Source: Pseudomonas cerasi (GTDB taxonomy: Bacteria > Pseudomonadota > Gammaproteobacteria > Pseudomonadales > Pseudomonadaceae). From it: 64,000 bases of DNA. The stretch lies in assembly GCF_900074915.1 (NCBI RefSeq), contig NZ_LT222319.1, forward strand, positions 2,451,001 through 2,515,000, read 5' to 3'. The notes beneath the pieces were generated by a model. The model worked only from the letters and a program-made list of their open reading frames with translations, was not told the DNA's origin and did no database searches. This document shows positions 53,090 through 61,840 of the stretch, one piece after another (positions within the stretch are counted from its first letter, which is position 1; each line of letters begins with the position of its first letter). The translations under genes were made by a program, and so were the position numbers.

Positions 53090-54384
53090 AGGGCGTGGTC
53101 GAACACTTTTCTGAATCGGTCAACCAATTCATCAATTTCGCCTTCGGTAATGATGAACGGCGGAGTAAACAGGAACGTCAGTGCCTGCCCATCCTTTCCC
53201 GATGAACGACAGGCATACAGATTGATTCCATGTTCATGGCCACAATGGATGAATTTCTGCGCCAGACTTCTGTTCAGGGTGGTCTCCACCGCCCAAAGAA
53301 GCCCTTGGCCACGAATGTCGGCAATGCAGGGAAGATTGCTCAGCCGTTCTACAAGTGTTCCCCTGAGGTAACGACCTTTGTGTCTGATCGCCTGCAATCC
53401 TACCTCGTGCTCGACCGTGTTCAGCACGGACATTGCGATGCCCGTGGATAACGGATTTCCAGAGTAGGTATGCCCAATGAAGTGGGGCGGATTGTGGCTG
53501 GCAAGTTGTTTCCCAATGCTCCGCGAAACCAGCAAACCTGATATTGGCGTAAACCCTGCACCCAGTCCCTTGCCGACGATAGTGATATCAGCCTCCGTGT
53601 CCCAGGTTTTCATATTGAACCACTCACCGGTGCGTCCGAGCCCCGTGACGATCTCAGCGGCAATCAGAAGGATATCGCGCTCCACAAGGCCGGCTTTCAG
53701 TTCGCGCATGTAGCGTTCATGAGGAACCAGCGCGCCGCCGGAAGAAGCAGTAATCGGTTCTATGAAGATGCAGGCAATGCGATCAGCGCCGAAGCGATCA
53801 ATAATGTCCAGTGATTCGGTTACGCATTCCAGCTGGCAGTTCTGCGGCGCTTTGCCCATGGGGCAGTGAAGGCAATAACAGGGAGGAAGTTTTACTTCAC
53901 TGATACTCGGGTCAATGGCGCTGCCGAGCAGATTGACCTTTCGCGCTCTGTCATCACCGTACTCCAGTGACTGGATGGTATTGCCGTGATTAGTAATACG
54001 CCGACCCAGCGCCACATTTTTTTGGTCTTTCCCTTGATAGCGATAGTGGTCCAAAGCAATACGATAAGCGGCTTCGGATGCTTCGGAGCCACCGTTTAGA
54101 AAGAAGGCGTAACCTTTGTTATCGTCTGATAACTCGACCAGGCGAGCTGCCAGCTGTTCGGCCTCATCACTGCGAAAGTGTAGCCGATAGGCAAAATGAA
54201 GGCGTTCGACCTGACGTTGCATCGCGTTGATAATAGTAGGATGACAATGCCCCAGGTTGACAGTCATTGGACCCGAAGAGGCGTCGATGTAGCCTTTGCC
54301 TTGTTCATCAAAAAGCCAGACGCCCTGCCCGGAGATGACCTTGGGCACATCAGCCTTATATTGGGAGAAGGGATACATGTACAT
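53086..54384 (-). CDS. Class III PLP-dependent aminotransferase with altered PLP-Asp
   Basis: 432 residues of the GabT/ArgD/HemL fold. FFLNGGSEASEAAYRIAL contacts the PLP phosphate and IVGKGLGAGFTPISG has the Schiff-base Lys. The highly conserved block LLIaDEVxxGxGRTG reads LLIAAEIVTGLGRTG. The Asp that holds the PLP pyridine nitrogen is Ala (residue 243, codon 53656-53658), a one-base change from GAT. This should cripple a normal transaminase. In an intact relative it would aminate an aldehyde such as phosphonolactaldehyde (inference). Contains a Cys cluster CYCLHCPMGKAPQNC not typical of GabT. Confidence 0.8.
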   Translation of the reverse strand: MYMYPFSQYKADVPKVISGQGVWLFDEQGKGYIDASSGPMTVNLGHCHPTIINAMQRQVERLHFAYRLHFRSDEAEQLAARLVELSDDNKGYAFFLNGGSEASEAAYRIALDHYRYQGKDQKNVALGRRITNHGNTIQSLEYGDDRARKVNLLGSAIDPSISEVKLPPCYCLHCPMGKAPQNCQLECVTESLDIIDRFGADRIACIFIEPITASSGGALVPHERYMRELKAGLVERDILLIAAEIVTGLGRTGEWFNMKTWDTEADITIVGKGLGAGFTPISGLLVSRSIGKQLASHNPPHFIGHTYSGNPLSTGIAMSVLNTVEHEVGLQAIRHKGRYLRGTLVERLSNLPCIADIRGQGLLWAVETTLNRSLAQKFIHCGHEHGINLYACRSSGKDGQALTFLFTPPFIITEGEIDELVDRFRKVFDHAL

Positions 54385-54414
54385 ATTCAGTCTCGCACTA
54401 AAAAAAGTTAAAAA

Positions 54415-56646
54415 TTAGCGGTCCGTGGAGAGGCGAATACCAAGGCGTTCGGTCTTTCTGATCGCCTTGGTCAGCCCGCAGGGCAAAGTCAGCGACGGTT
54501 TTTTATTCGTCGACTCGCTGATCGCAAGATCCAGCAACTCTCGGTTGACTGCATTCAGGCACGACAGAATGTCATTGGCGACGTGGTGATTGACATTGGG
54601 TCTGATAGAGCCATTTTGAAAAAACATGATGCCTTCGGACGGCTGGCCCACGCAAAAAACCCGTTCCTTCTTGCCGTGCGAATTAATAAACTGAAACTCC
54701 CGGGTGATATTGAATCCCGACAAGGCTACCTCAACGCCGTGGCAATCCTTGTGAACCCAATAGGACGCAATCCCTTGCTCTACCAGATTGGCGAAAAGAG
54801 GGTTTTTAGCTTTCTTGATATCAAAATTATGTAGTTTGGCGTCAATCATGACATCGAGCGTGGTGAACGCTCCCGGGTCGCTCAGGCTATGAAGCCACAC
54901 CACGTCATTATCAATTTGAATATTGGCCTTGGCGTAGGTGACGTCGATAATGTCTGCCGTAATGAGCGCTTCGATTTTCTCCATCAGTTCAATGCAGCTG
55001 CCATTGGCCGCCCGGTTATGGACGGCATAAAAATCTTTCAACATTCGATTGTAAGAGGTGGGTGTGATACCGCCGAAATCCACGGCGTATACCACCGTCT
55101 GACGCAAGTCGCGAAATACATCGTCGCAGGCACCCTTGTAAGGATTATCGAGGTTGCCTTGCTCGGACTGCAGTCGGTCCCATTTCATGAAACTGAGCAG
55201 CCTTTCACGCCACGGTGTCGACGTCGGGAAATCCATATGCGTTATGGGATCGACGATAAAGTCCCAATTGAACAGGTGTGCCTCGGGTGCGCTGCTGTGC
55301 CCCCAGGGGCTTGGACGGGCCAGTGCCTGTTGTGCGGCCTCGAAGGTAGACAGTTCGGAACTGGGCTGCTTGCCGTACAGCACCTCAATATATCTATTCA
55401 CCAGCGTTTCGATCGGAATACCTTCGATCGTTGATGCAATACCCTCGTGCAGAAAACGACTGACTTTAAAGACGGCTTCATGGGCAATGCTTTCTACTGC
55501 TCGGGTAAGCCAGGCAATCGCTGTTTCTTTTTGCCTGTTATGCTGATTGTGTCCGGCAATGAAGGCATCGACCAAGGGAACGCTTTTCTCCACCATGGCG
55601 CGCAACAATTCCGGTCCGAACAATATTCGGTAGTAACACAGCTGGAGTTCCAGCATGAGCACAGGAAACACGTGCACATCGAAATCCAGTTGATGGCGAT
55701 GATTGTCCCGGGAGCTTTCGGTATGCGCTGGAGATCCCAGCCGATCACGCAGTGCATCCACCAGCGCACGCGTATAGAAATAGCCCGTATGTTCGTATTT
55801 AGCGAGGTCTACTTCCTTGAGATTATGCGGCCTGCTGTAGGTGAAGTAGCCCGAACGGCTGAGTGCAAATAGGCGTTTGGGCTCATTGCCCGATGGACGA
55901 TAACGTAATTGCCCGTCTTCTCTGTAAAACGTGCCGCCCTTGTTTTCGGTGTAGTAAAGAAGGGTATCGATTGCGGTAAGGCCCATGCCAATAACGCCGA
56001 TACGTTTGCTTTTCCATTCCGGAACGTCGAACAGAGGATAGGCAAAATTATGATACTCAATATGTTTCTTGAGGACCGGTGCGAGCGTAAAGTTATCGTG
56101 GGATTCCTGGTGCCCTGTGGCAAGCATTACCAGATCGAAAGCGTCTGGTATCGTGTTTTTTTCAGTCACCACCTGATAACGCCTCTCGCCGGTCTTGGTG
56201 ACGCTCACTACATTCTCGGTAAGAAGCTTGACCTCTACGCCGGCATCCTGCAGGTCAGAAACCAGCTCGCGGAAAATCTCACACAACGATTCGCCATATA
56301 GCTCACGCGTCGGGAATTCGTCCGCTGATTTTTTGTAACGCTGATCATGTGTTTCTCTGTATTTTCTCTGCAGCCAGTCGCTGAAGGTAATCCGCGGGCA
56401 GGCAGGCAGCAGCGTGTGTTCGGTATTGGTACCGTCCGGAGCGAATGACAGTTGGCCCACAATACGATTCAACATGCTGGTTTTGGCTTGATTCGGTGAG
56501 TGTGCCCACCCCGAACCAAAGTTTCCATACTTGTCGAACAGCGAGATGCTGACCGGTTGATCGTTACGATTCTTGAGCAGGCTGTAAATTCCATTCAGAA
56601 AATACATACCATTGGGCCCACCACCGATAATAGCGATATTAATCAT
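54415..56646 (-). CDS. Large FAD/NAD(P)-binding oxidoreductase
   Basis: 743 residues from ATG 56646, which has GGAG 8 bases upstream; a TTG 12 bases earlier is also in frame. N-terminal FAD dinucleotide fold INIAIIGGGPNGMYFLNGI, later a second nucleotide fold RIGVIGMGLTAIDTLLYY and the linking LVMLATGHQES, the pattern of the NAD_binding_9-type family of flavoproteins. It has a long C-terminal part (HLFNWDFIVDP, DFGGITPTSYNRMLKDFY) I do not recognise. N-hydroxylation or amine oxidation would fit a phosphonate tailoring role, but this is speculation. Intact. Confidence 0.7.
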   Translation of the reverse strand: MINIAIIGGGPNGMYFLNGIYSLLKNRNDQPVSISLFDKYGNFGSGWAHSPNQAKTSMLNRIVGQLSFAPDGTNTEHTLLPACPRITFSDWLQRKYRETHDQRYKKSADEFPTRELYGESLCEIFRELVSDLQDAGVEVKLLTENVVSVTKTGERRYQVVTEKNTIPDAFDLVMLATGHQESHDNFTLAPVLKKHIEYHNFAYPLFDVPEWKSKRIGVIGMGLTAIDTLLYYTENKGGTFYREDGQLRYRPSGNEPKRLFALSRSGYFTYSRPHNLKEVDLAKYEHTGYFYTRALVDALRDRLGSPAHTESSRDNHRHQLDFDVHVFPVLMLELQLCYYRILFGPELLRAMVEKSVPLVDAFIAGHNQHNRQKETAIAWLTRAVESIAHEAVFKVSRFLHEGIASTIEGIPIETLVNRYIEVLYGKQPSSELSTFEAAQQALARPSPWGHSSAPEAHLFNWDFIVDPITHMDFPTSTPWRERLLSFMKWDRLQSEQGNLDNPYKGACDDVFRDLRQTVVYAVDFGGITPTSYNRMLKDFYAVHNRAANGSCIELMEKIEALITADIIDVTYAKANIQIDNDVVWLHSLSDPGAFTTLDVMIDAKLHNFDIKKAKNPLFANLVEQGIASYWVHKDCHGVEVALSGFNITREFQFINSHGKKERVFCVGQPSEGIMFFQNGSIRPNVNHHVANDILSCLNAVNRELLDLAISESTNKKPSLTLPCGLTKAIRKTERLGIRLSTDR

Positions 56647-56764
56647 CTGGAACTCCAATAGGCGTGTCCTGTGCGACAGCCGGGTAGAGAGGCGTTATAC
56701 AACGTTGTACTGTTATAACAACAACGCAAGGGTGGATAAACTGAAAGGACTGTTTGATCCGCAC

Positions 56765-57624
56765 TCAGCGCGTGGTTTTGTTGTAAAGACTTTCCAGCTC
56801 GTCCATGTACCGTTCGTTGGTCAGTGAGAACAGCTCCTCAAGCGACGACACCGTATTTTCTATATTGACCAAGGATTTTTCCTGATAAATCTTCTGCGCC
56901 GTTTCCTTCATGCTACGTATGGAGCTGCGTATGAGGTGGTTTGCCCAGATCAGGTTGTTGACGCCGTGACGAACGAACTCGCTGTAATCCGTTCGGTAGT
57001 ATTTGGTGGGTACCGCAAAAATGGGAGATTTGCCTGCCCAACGCGTCGCGAACTCAAAGACCTCATGCGCCTCTTTTTTCTTGGAGTGGATGAGTATCGC
57101 ATCGGCGCCGGCTTCTCTATAGGCGTGTGCTCGCTCAAGCGCTTCCTCCATCGACTTTCCGGAGATGAGCGCTTCCACGCGCGCGACGACTGTGAATGCG
57201 CTTCCCCCTGTATCTTTGGCTGCTTTTATCTTGTTACTGAACTCGTGTATGGGGGCGAGGTCTTGATGTTCACCAATAAAGGAGTTGGTTTTCGGAAAAA
57301 GCTTGTCTTCAATACACACGGCGTGGACACCAATCTGTTTAAGCTTCTTCACGAAACGAATCACATTGATGTAGTTACCGAACCCGGAGTCGCCGTCCAC
57401 CAAAATGGGAATATCAACGTTATCTGACATTTGCTCCAGCACATTCAATACTTGCGACCAGGACGCCTCGTTACGGTCAGAAAGCCCCATGGAGGCGCTC
57501 ATTGATAACCCGATGCCCAGATGGCTTCGAAACCGGTTTGCTCGACAATTTTGGCACTGAGCCCATTATGGGCTTCCATGAACTGGGTTTTTTCGTTAGC
57601 CAGTAATTTCGCTTGAATACTCAT
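56765..57624 (-). pseudogene. pepM: Phosphoenolpyruvate mutase (PepM), one-base frameshift
   Basis: PepM rearranges PEP to phosphonopyruvate, the entry step of nearly all phosphonate biosynthesis. The diagnostic EDKLFPKTNS is present, with PILVDGDSGFGN for the metal site. Natural start: ATG 57624 after AAGGAT, reading MSIQAKLLANEKTQFMEAH, NGLSAKIVEQTGFEAIWASG, then a stop after 41 codons. One G is missing from a G run (CCC at 57509-57511 on the plus strand). Restoring it gives ...WASGLSMSASMGLSDRNEASW and a continuous enzyme of about 287 residues. The distal part is open from ATG 57502 but lacks the Trp-Ala-Ser-Gly substrate loop, so that product alone should be inactive. Confidence 0.9.
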
Positions 57625-57659
57625 GATCGACATCCTTTTTAACAGTGGTTGTTGTGCTC

Positions 57660-58637
57660 TTAAATATGGCCGACCGCATAGGTCGCGAGATCGGCGCTCG
57701 GTGGGTAATGAGTCAGCTTTTTCTCTTCCAGATAATCGATGATCAGTTCCGCTATCTTTTTCTGCGATTCGTGAGTCATGGCGCCGATATGAGGTGTTCC
57801 GACGAAGTTATCGAGCGTGAACAGGGGGGAAGGCTGACGCTCGTTTACAAACACGTCACTGGCGGCGGCATAGAGTTGTCGGCTCGCCAAGGTGTGGTAA
57901 AGGTCCTCTTCGCAGACAACGCCTCCGCGCGCCACATTGATCAGAATGGAAGAGCTTTTGAGGCGCGGCAGGTTATGGCGGGCAATCAGATTTTTGGTCT
58001 GCTCTCCGTAAGGACAGCAAACAACAACGATGTCACTGGCCGAGAGAAGCGTATCAAGCTCTTCATGCAGGAAAATGGAGTGAAGCTGCAGTGCCGAAGC
58101 GCGCTCTTGCGAATAATACTGCGCCTTGCAGTGCACGCTCATTCCATAGCCTTTGGCAATGCTTGCAATGTGTTGACCAATGCTGCCAAAGCCCACCAGG
58201 CCCAGTGTCTTGTCCGATAATTCAAATCCCTGAAAAGCTTTCTTGTTCCAAAGGTTTTTCTCTATCTCCACGCTTGCTCTTTTTATATGACGGTAAAGAC
58301 AATGCATGAGCCCGAAGCTCAACTCGGCCACCGACCTTGCGTTGGTACTGGGTGTGTTATAAAAGTCGATGCCTCTCTGCTGAACAGCATCAAGATCGAT
58401 ATTATCGGTGCCTGTACCAGCACGAACGATCGTTGATAACCGTTTACCATGCTCCAGCAGTTCGCGGTCCACCTGAGCACCACTGCGAAGCACCAAAAGG
58501 TCAACATCTTCGATGCATTCAAGCAGCTCCTTTCTGCTAATAGGGGATTTGACAGTCACGTTATGATGGCTGTTCAGATACGCCTTCAAGTGGCTGTGAA
58601 TAGGGTCGACAATGAGTACGTCAAGTTTAGAGGCCAT
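57660..58637 (-). CDS. D-2-hydroxyacid dehydrogenase (3-phosphoglycerate-dehydrogenase-like)
   Basis: 325 residues. NAD-binding GLVGFGSIGQHIASIAKGYG; catalytic Arg in INVARGGVV, Glu in VFVNERQPSP, His in GTPHIGAMTH. SerA interconverts 3-phosphoglycerate and phosphohydroxypyruvate; phosphonopyruvate is the shortened P-C analogue of the latter. Reduction of phosphonopyruvate to phosphonolactate is therefore the favoured role (inference; a phosphonopyruvate reductase of this kind is, to my memory, known from valinophos biosynthesis). PhpE of the phosphinothricin pathway is another SerA-like precedent. Overlaps argC-like gene by 11 bases and precedes pepM by 35. Confidence 0.8.
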   Translation of the reverse strand: MASKLDVLIVDPIHSHLKAYLNSHHNVTVKSPISRKELLECIEDVDLLVLRSGAQVDRELLEHGKRLSTIVRAGTGTDNIDLDAVQQRGIDFYNTPSTNARSVAELSFGLMHCLYRHIKRASVEIEKNLWNKKAFQGFELSDKTLGLVGFGSIGQHIASIAKGYGMSVHCKAQYYSQERASALQLHSIFLHEELDTLLSASDIVVVCCPYGEQTKNLIARHNLPRLKSSSILINVARGGVVCEEDLYHTLASRQLYAAASDVFVNERQPSPLFTLDNFVGTPHIGAMTHESQKKIAELIIDYLEEKKLTHYPPSADLATYAVGHI

Positions 58638-59694
58638 AGCTGCTCAATCCTGTTGTTTGATCAAAGCCCATCATGATGTTCATGTTTTGAATGGCGGTCC
58701 CCGCAGCCCCTTTCACCAGGTTATCAATGACACTGACAATTCGGAGTTCTCGGGTTTCAGGAACAATGTCCACTGACAGGTGGCAGGCGTTAGAGCCTAT
58801 AACCTTTGACAGCTGCGGGTAGAGGCCGTAATTTTTTTCAATGCCTTTTGATTGCTGGTGTTGACCGGTGACGAAGATAAAAGGGTTGTCTTGATAATAG
58901 GTGTGCAGATAATCCAGAATTTTCTGGCGGTCCAATGAGATACCGGGTGCCAGTTTCATCGCCTGAACCATGAATATGCCGCGGGTGAAATTACCGTGCG
59001 ACGTGACCATGGAAACCTCAGCATCCACACCGGTGGTCGCATGAATGATATTCTTGATCTCGGCGGTATGACGATGCCCATTGAGTGAATACGCCAACAT
59101 GTTGGCAAACATGTTGTAATGTAAAAGCTCTTTCATTCCGCTATTGCCGGCGCCTGATGTGCCATTGACGGCGCTGATGAAAATGCTTCGCGTATCGACC
59201 ATATTGGCTTTGATCAAGGGCACGAGACCGCAGAGCGCAGCATTGACATAGCAGCCAGGGTTGGCGACATAGCGACTGTCGCTTATCCGGTCTTTATATT
59301 CTTCCACATACCCGTAGGTAAACTGCGATTGCAAAGCAGGTGCACCATGAGGTTTGCCGTAGATCGTTTCAAACTGTCGTGGCGCCGAAAACCGAAAATC
59401 TGCACCCAGGTCGATGATTCGCGTCCTGGTTTTGCTCAATTGCAAGGCCACGTCATGCGCCGCGCCGGACGGTAAGGAAATGAAGGCACAATCAGCCTCT
59501 ACGTCGTTCAATTGATTTAACTGCAGCGTTTTTTTATTGATGCCGGTCAGGTTAGGGTGTATGGACTCCAGCGAAATATCAGGCTCGCGGGAGACTGCAT
59601 GGATATCGTCTACTTGTGGATGCATGTCGAGCAGGCGAATGATTTCAGCACCCGTCCAGCCAGTGGCTCCAATGACGACGGCTTTAAGTGTCAT
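58627..59694 (-). CDS. ArgC-type acyl-phosphate reductase
   Basis: 355 residues, a complete N-acetyl-gamma-glutamyl-phosphate-reductase fold: GATGWTGAEIIRLLDMHP, catalytic Cys in VANPGCYVNAALCGLVP, GTSGAGNSG, HRHTAEI with the catalytic His, and the C-terminal DNLVKGAAGTAIQNMN. ArgC reduces an acyl phosphate to an aldehyde with NADPH. In this cluster the acyl phosphate is probably the product of the PGK-like kinase, giving a phosphono-aldehyde. No argB or other arginine genes are near, so it is not the housekeeping ArgC. ATGA overlap with the zinc dehydrogenase stop. Confidence 0.8.
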   Translation of the reverse strand: MTLKAVVIGATGWTGAEIIRLLDMHPQVDDIHAVSREPDISLESIHPNLTGINKKTLQLNQLNDVEADCAFISLPSGAAHDVALQLSKTRTRIIDLGADFRFSAPRQFETIYGKPHGAPALQSQFTYGYVEEYKDRISDSRYVANPGCYVNAALCGLVPLIKANMVDTRSIFISAVNGTSGAGNSGMKELLHYNMFANMLAYSLNGHRHTAEIKNIIHATTGVDAEVSMVTSHGNFTRGIFMVQAMKLAPGISLDRQKILDYLHTYYQDNPFIFVTGQHQQSKGIEKNYGLYPQLSKVIGSNACHLSVDIVPETRELRIVSVIDNLVKGAAGTAIQNMNIMMGFDQTTGLSSYGL

Positions 59695-60698
59695 GAGATG
59701 ACTCCTGGTGACGCAACGATGGTTTTTCCGATGGTGTCTGTACGCAGCATGAAATCCTTTAGCTGCGCGAAAGAGATATGTTCAACCACCACCTTGCTTA
59801 GCAACGACGCCGCCTGCTGTGAGTGTTTGATCATTTCAACGGCGCTGTTCAGATCATCAAGGGTGCTAAGAAATGATCCTGCCAGCCTGATCTCCTTGCG
59901 GACAATCGTATTCATCTCCAACTGACTGGGGGTGTCGAAGTAGGAAATTAGCACTAACGTTCCGCCGATGTTCAAGCGTGATAACGCCTGGTCGAAATCC
60001 AGGGCACTGCCGCCCGCAACGATAATCAGGTCTACGCTATTCTGCGGAATATCTCCGAACTGCGCTGCGTTGAGAAAACCCAACGACTTGGCAAACGCCC
60101 CGCGAGACGGATGGGTCTCAAGCAATGTCACGTTCGAAACGTCATGTACTTCTCGGCAAACAATAGCGCTGAGCAGCCCCATGGCACCGGCACCGATGAC
60201 CAGAACGTTATCAGATGCCTGAACACTCACCTTTTGCAGGGCATGTAACACGATGCTCAGCGGTTCGGCGAGCACGAAGTCATGTGCCGCTGCGTTCTCA
60301 GGGACTGCAACCAGTGAGCTTTCATGCACGTCCATATGCCGACTAAATGCACCACTACTGCCTGCGGTGTTATAGGTGATCTTCTCAATGCAATGATTGG
60401 TCAATCGCTTTTGACAGTAATCGCAGCGTCCGCATGAACCGTAGGACAGCGCAGTGACCAGTTCGCCACACTGAAAACGAGAGTTCTCACTGTTTTGAAC
60501 CACCTTGCCAACCAACTCGTGTCCCAAAATCGCAGGGTATTTTTTATACGGATGAGTGCCTTGCAAGACCATGTAATCAGAGCCACAAATAGTCGCAACG
60601 TTAACTTCCAGGCGCAGAAAGTCACACGGCACGGGTTCCGATAACTCGGGCGCATAGTGCTGCTTGCCCTTTCCTGTACATATCAGAGAATAATGCAT
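59691..60698 (-). CDS. Zinc-dependent alcohol dehydrogenase (MDR family)
   Basis: 335 residues. Catalytic-zinc ligands Cys in TICGSDYMVLQG and His-Glu in ILGHELVG; structural-zinc Cys set SCGRCDYCQKRLTNHC; Rossmann motif VLVIGAGAMGLLSAIV. It is like L-threonine/sorbitol dehydrogenase relatives. It would oxidise a hydroxyl or reduce a keto group in the pathway. Lies 2 bases after the iron dehydrogenase and overlaps argC-like gene: one operon. Confidence 0.8.
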   Translation of the reverse strand: MHYSLICTGKGKQHYAPELSEPVPCDFLRLEVNVATICGSDYMVLQGTHPYKKYPAILGHELVGKVVQNSENSRFQCGELVTALSYGSCGRCDYCQKRLTNHCIEKITYNTAGSSGAFSRHMDVHESSLVAVPENAAAHDFVLAEPLSIVLHALQKVSVQASDNVLVIGAGAMGLLSAIVCREVHDVSNVTLLETHPSRGAFAKSLGFLNAAQFGDIPQNSVDLIIVAGGSALDFDQALSRLNIGGTLVLISYFDTPSQLEMNTIVRKEIRLAGSFLSTLDDLNSAVEMIKHSQQAASLLSKVVVEHISFAQLKDFMLRTDTIGKTIVASPGVIS

Positions 60699-60700
60699 GA

Positions 60701-61840
60701 TTAATGTCCTGTGATCTGTTGCAGAAGTCGTGTTGTCATTGCGCTGCCCAGTTGATGGACCAGTGGATCGTTCGCAGTATTCCCCGTTATTCGGGATGCC
60801 ACGCTCGCCGCCGATAGGGAAGTTTCTTTTAACGTATCCTGTAACTGGTCCAGTCGCAGGTCACGCAAGAGGTGGTTGACATAATCACTAAGCGAGTCGA
60901 ACTGGTTAACCGACTGCGGCAGGCGCTGAGCAACGTTATGCGCGTCCAGGAGCGCCACCCATTTGGGATAGAACGCGGCGAGACCTGCGCCATGAGACAG
61001 CGTGTAGAGGGGGGCAAAAGCCTGCTCGAAGCGATGAGGCAGGCACGTTCCGACATGGGCTACACAGAGCCCGCCCAGTAATGCCCCATAGGCAATGTCA
61101 TGGTAAAACTCATTATCAAAGTGATGTGCGGCATAACGGGCAACGCTTCTGTTGATCGTGATCAGCGCTTCATGAGCGATGCTCTCCATCAACCGGTTGC
61201 GCTTGACTGCCTGAGTGGCTTCGAAGGCATGGGTAAAACTGTCAAACACTGTTTCTCTCAGAACGTTATCAGGCAACGTCTTGCCCAGCTCAGGGTCGAT
61301 CAGTGCTTCGTCCGGAAAGAGGGCATCGCCGCGCACGCCATCTTTGATACCACGTTCAACGTCATGAATGATGGCGCCTTTGGTGACTTCCGAGCCTGTG
61401 CCGAATGTCGTAGGAATGGCAATATGAAAAAGTCGGCCAGTAACCTTTTCAAAGGTACTGCCCACGACGGTGGTGATATCGACGTGTTCGTCCAGACAAA
61501 TAGCGACGACCTTGGCAAAGTCGAGAACATTGCCCCCGCCGAGAGAAACGATTGCGTCGTAGTTATCCTGCTTCAGGAACGCTTTGACTGTCTGAAGCTC
61601 TTCAGTCGATGCTTTGAATGAGCGATCCAGTACATAAGGTATCAGCTCGGGTTCACCTGTTTGATTGAGTAACTCGTTGATGACGGGCACGCGCTGGTGG
61701 CTGCCTTGGGTCATGATAAGCAAGGCTTTCTTTTTGTCAGCCGATGCGAGTCGCTGCCGAACCGTGCACAAAGCATTGGCCTGGAATATGATTCTTGTCG
61801 GTAAATAAAAATTTAAAAAGTGACTGGCGTTAGTGCTCAT
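60701..61840 (-). CDS. Iron-containing alcohol dehydrogenase (PhpC-like)
   Basis: 379 residues. NAD-binding VSLGGGNVLDFAK and AIPTTFGTGSEVTKGAII; metal ligands Asp (ALIDPEL region), His in DSFTHAFEA, His in CLPHRFEQ, His in LSHGAGLAAFYP. Homologues in phosphonate clusters (for example PhpC) reduce phosphonoacetaldehyde to 2-hydroxyethylphosphonate. Here, with no decarboxylase gene, the aldehyde could instead be phosphonolactaldehyde, giving 2,3-dihydroxypropylphosphonate (inference). First gene of the minus-strand operon, GGAG upstream of ATG. Confidence 0.85.
   Translation of the reverse strand: MSTNASHFLNFYLPTRIIFQANALCTVRQRLASADKKKALLIMTQGSHQRVPVINELLNQTGEPELIPYVLDRSFKASTEELQTVKAFLKQDNYDAIVSLGGGNVLDFAKVVAICLDEHVDITTVVGSTFEKVTGRLFHIAIPTTFGTGSEVTKGAIIHDVERGIKDGVRGDALFPDEALIDPELGKTLPDNVLRETVFDSFTHAFEATQAVKRNRLMESIAHEALITINRSVARYAAHHFDNEFYHDIAYGALLGGLCVAHVGTCLPHRFEQAFAPLYTLSHGAGLAAFYPKWVALLDAHNVAQRLPQSVNQFDSLSDYVNHLLRDLRLDQLQDTLKETSLSAASVASRITGNTANDPLVHQLGSAMTTRLLQQITGH

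Noticed and set aside
57660..58637. Housekeeping serA
   Set aside because: It is the short single-substrate-domain form, overlaps the ArgC-like gene and adjoins pepM; cluster context favours a phosphonate role.
58627..59694. Housekeeping argC of arginine biosynthesis
   Set aside because: It is embedded by overlaps between a zinc dehydrogenase and a SerA-like gene next to pepM, with no arg genes nearby.
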